Part shown: positions 44,711-45,659 of the stretch, piece after piece | How positions within the stretch are numbered: position 1 is the stretch's first letter | Layout: each line of letters starts with the position of its first letter | DNA from: UBA817 sp049889215 | GTDB lineage: Bacteria; Margulisbacteria; Marinamargulisbacteria; UBA817 | NCBI GenBank assembly: GCA_049889215.1 | Contig: JBMHDV010000014.1 | Coordinates: forward strand, 1-45,659 | Direction: 5' to 3' | Length of the DNA stretch: 45,659 nt | The notes under the pieces: generated by a model | Told to the model about the DNA's origin: nothing | Databases searched by the model: none | Seen by the model: the letters and a program-made list of their open reading frames with translations, nothing else | Made by a program: the position numbers and the translations under genes

Positions 44711-45478
44711 TTAATAATCAATATGGTCGTATTGTTTGATGAGTTGGTGATATAGGGTTTGCTGCTCATCCCGGGTTGGACAAGTTAATGGTGTTATTGT
44801 GGGGGTATTGTAAGGTTTAGATGATGCGATTTGAGATTCAAAGGCAATGGCACGACGAGGGGTTGTTCCCCATTGGCTACTTTGACTGCCCCAATGCAAA
44901 ATGTTGTGGTTAAACACGATCACGTCACCAGGTATCGCAGGCAATGCACGAATGGATTGGAGGGGGTACTCAAAGCGTGTCTTACCCACAGGGTAATAAG
45001 GGTCATCAGCGGCTGGTAATACGTACATGCAGCTATTATCAGGGGTGGCTGCTGTAATGGGGAACCAACATGAAATACTGGTTGGCATGCCATCAGACTT
45101 TACACAAGAAAACAGTTTTTCTCGGTGTGGTGCCCAGCCTTTATTGGTTTTATTGGGGGCAATATCCCATGCCCAAGTTTCAGGTAAAATGACGTAAGGC
45201 TCTGTTAGAATCTTTTCAATTATGGGGTGCAACGCAAACACGGTTTGCCAAAATAGGGGGTGAGTAACAATACCAACCGGCTGTAAGGTGGCTGACTTTA
45301 ATTCATCAAATGCACTATTGAGCGGGTCAAATATGTGTTGCGGGAGCAATTGTTTAAAGATAGTGTAACCATCTTGTTTTAATCGATTCATGTGCGTTAA
45401 CCATTGAAATGGGTTGGGGGCATTGATGGATATGTTGTCAGTTGCACGGGGAAAGGTTGGCCATGTAATGGTACTCAT
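44711..45478 (-). CDS. Phytanoyl-CoA-dioxygenase-like Fe(II)/2-oxoglutarate enzyme
   Basis: A 255-residue protein of the PhyH-type double-stranded beta-helix fold. Likely iron ligands are His118 and Glu120 in WAPHREKL (the family more often has H-x-D) and His195 in VFNHNILHWGS; Arg208 or Arg209 in TTPRRAIAFES would bind 2-oxoglutarate. The central SISCWFPITAATPDNSCMYVLP stretch is typical of the fold. Such enzymes hydroxylate lipids, halogenate or modify small molecules; the substrate is unknown. It is a single gene, divergent from pdxJ. Confidence 0.75.
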   Translation of the reverse strand: MSTITWPTFPRATDNISINAPNPFQWLTHMNRLKQDGYTIFKQLLPQHIFDPLNSAFDELKSATLQPVGIVTHPLFWQTVFALHPIIEKILTEPYVILPETWAWDIAPNKTNKGWAPHREKLFSCVKSDGMPTSISCWFPITAATPDNSCMYVLPAADDPYYPVGKTRFEYPLQSIRALPAIPGDVIVFNHNILHWGSQSSQWGTTPRRAIAFESQIASSKPYNTPTITPLTCPTRDEQQTLYHQLIKQYDHIDY

Positions 45479-45549
45479 TACTTAATCATAATGAATTGGG
45501 TGCATGAAGATCAATTGCAGGAATGGATGGTTTATGAAAAAATTTAAGC

Positions 45550-45659
45550 ATGACCAATCTGAGCGTCAATGTAAATAAAATTGCATTGCTTCGAAATGCC
45601 CGAAATGGCGATCGACCCAATGTGTTGCATTTTGCTAAATTGGCATTGCAAGCAGGCGC
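45550..45659 (+). CDS. pdxJ: Pyridoxine 5'-phosphate synthase, N-terminal fragment (PdxJ)
   Basis: The gene runs off the right edge; 36 residues are visible. The start MTNLSVNVNKIALLRNARNGDRPNV matches PdxJ proteins, which typically open with xLGVNIDHxATLRNARG and continue with an ALxAEQAGA-like helix, here AKLALQAG. The usual D-H pair of the first motif reads N-K. PdxJ closes the pyridoxine ring in vitamin B6 synthesis. No strong ribosome site is visible. Confidence 0.7.
   Translation, partial: MTNLSVNVNKIALLRNARNGDRPNVLHFAKLALQAG

Overview
The window is AT-rich, compact bacterial chromosome. Full-length lipid A genes (lpxA, lpxB), a TolC-type outer-membrane channel and the order tig-clpP-clpX-lon point to a Gram-negative, most likely gammaproteobacterial, organism. 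AddAB-type recombination, lone biosynthetic genes (ilvC) and several degenerate housekeeping enzymes would suit a reduced or host-associated lineage, but that is inference. I see no transposase, integrase, CRISPR array or rRNA.

Layout. 1-2074: end of queE, a prohibitin-like membrane protein and a lipoate-ligase-like protein. 2126-21422: a large secretion locus. It holds a Met-rich lipoprotein, an unknown exported protein coupled to a 3925-residue RTX protein (lipase head, five Ca-binding RTX blocks, LamG, FG-GAP repeats, cadherin-like domains), then a complete type I secretion system in the order TolC, ABC transporter, HlyD-type adaptor. A second copy of the lipoprotein family, split into two genes, closes the locus. 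A bidirectional terminator (21451-21478) separates it from lon.

21480-27008 (minus strand): tRNA-Gly, tig, clpP, clpX, lon. 27056-29078 (minus): a divergent HMG-CoA-lyase-like enzyme and a stand-alone CheD-fold protein. 29231-31545 (minus): lpxB and a FabZ-LpxA fusion. 31648-37286 (plus): addB, addA and a ComEA-like DNA-uptake protein. 37283-40188: a small unknown ORF, tRNA-Val, a YchJ-like protein, a lipid kinase of the DgkB/YegS family and ilvC, ended by a second bidirectional terminator. 40246-41235 (minus): a membrane-anchored trypsin-like protease. 41330-44342: a zinc-uptake operon (small His/Cys protein, outer-membrane barrel, ZnuA, ZnuB) without a visible ZnuC ATPase. 44566-45659: tRNA-Arg with a nearby tRNA fragment, a phytanoyl-CoA-dioxygenase-like enzyme and the start of pdxJ.

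The most notable signals are: (1) the RTX locus bracketed by a fused and a split version of one lipoprotein family; (2) a Lon-family protein in the canonical lon position whose proteolytic serine motif is gone; (3) a FabZ domain fused to LpxA in which both FabZ catalytic residues are replaced; (4) a CheD-fold protein with conserved Cys/His spacing but no chemotaxis context; (5) an HMG-CoA-lyase-like protein with an N-terminus resembling a mitochondrial presequence. All functions are read from sequence motifs by eye; no database search was run.
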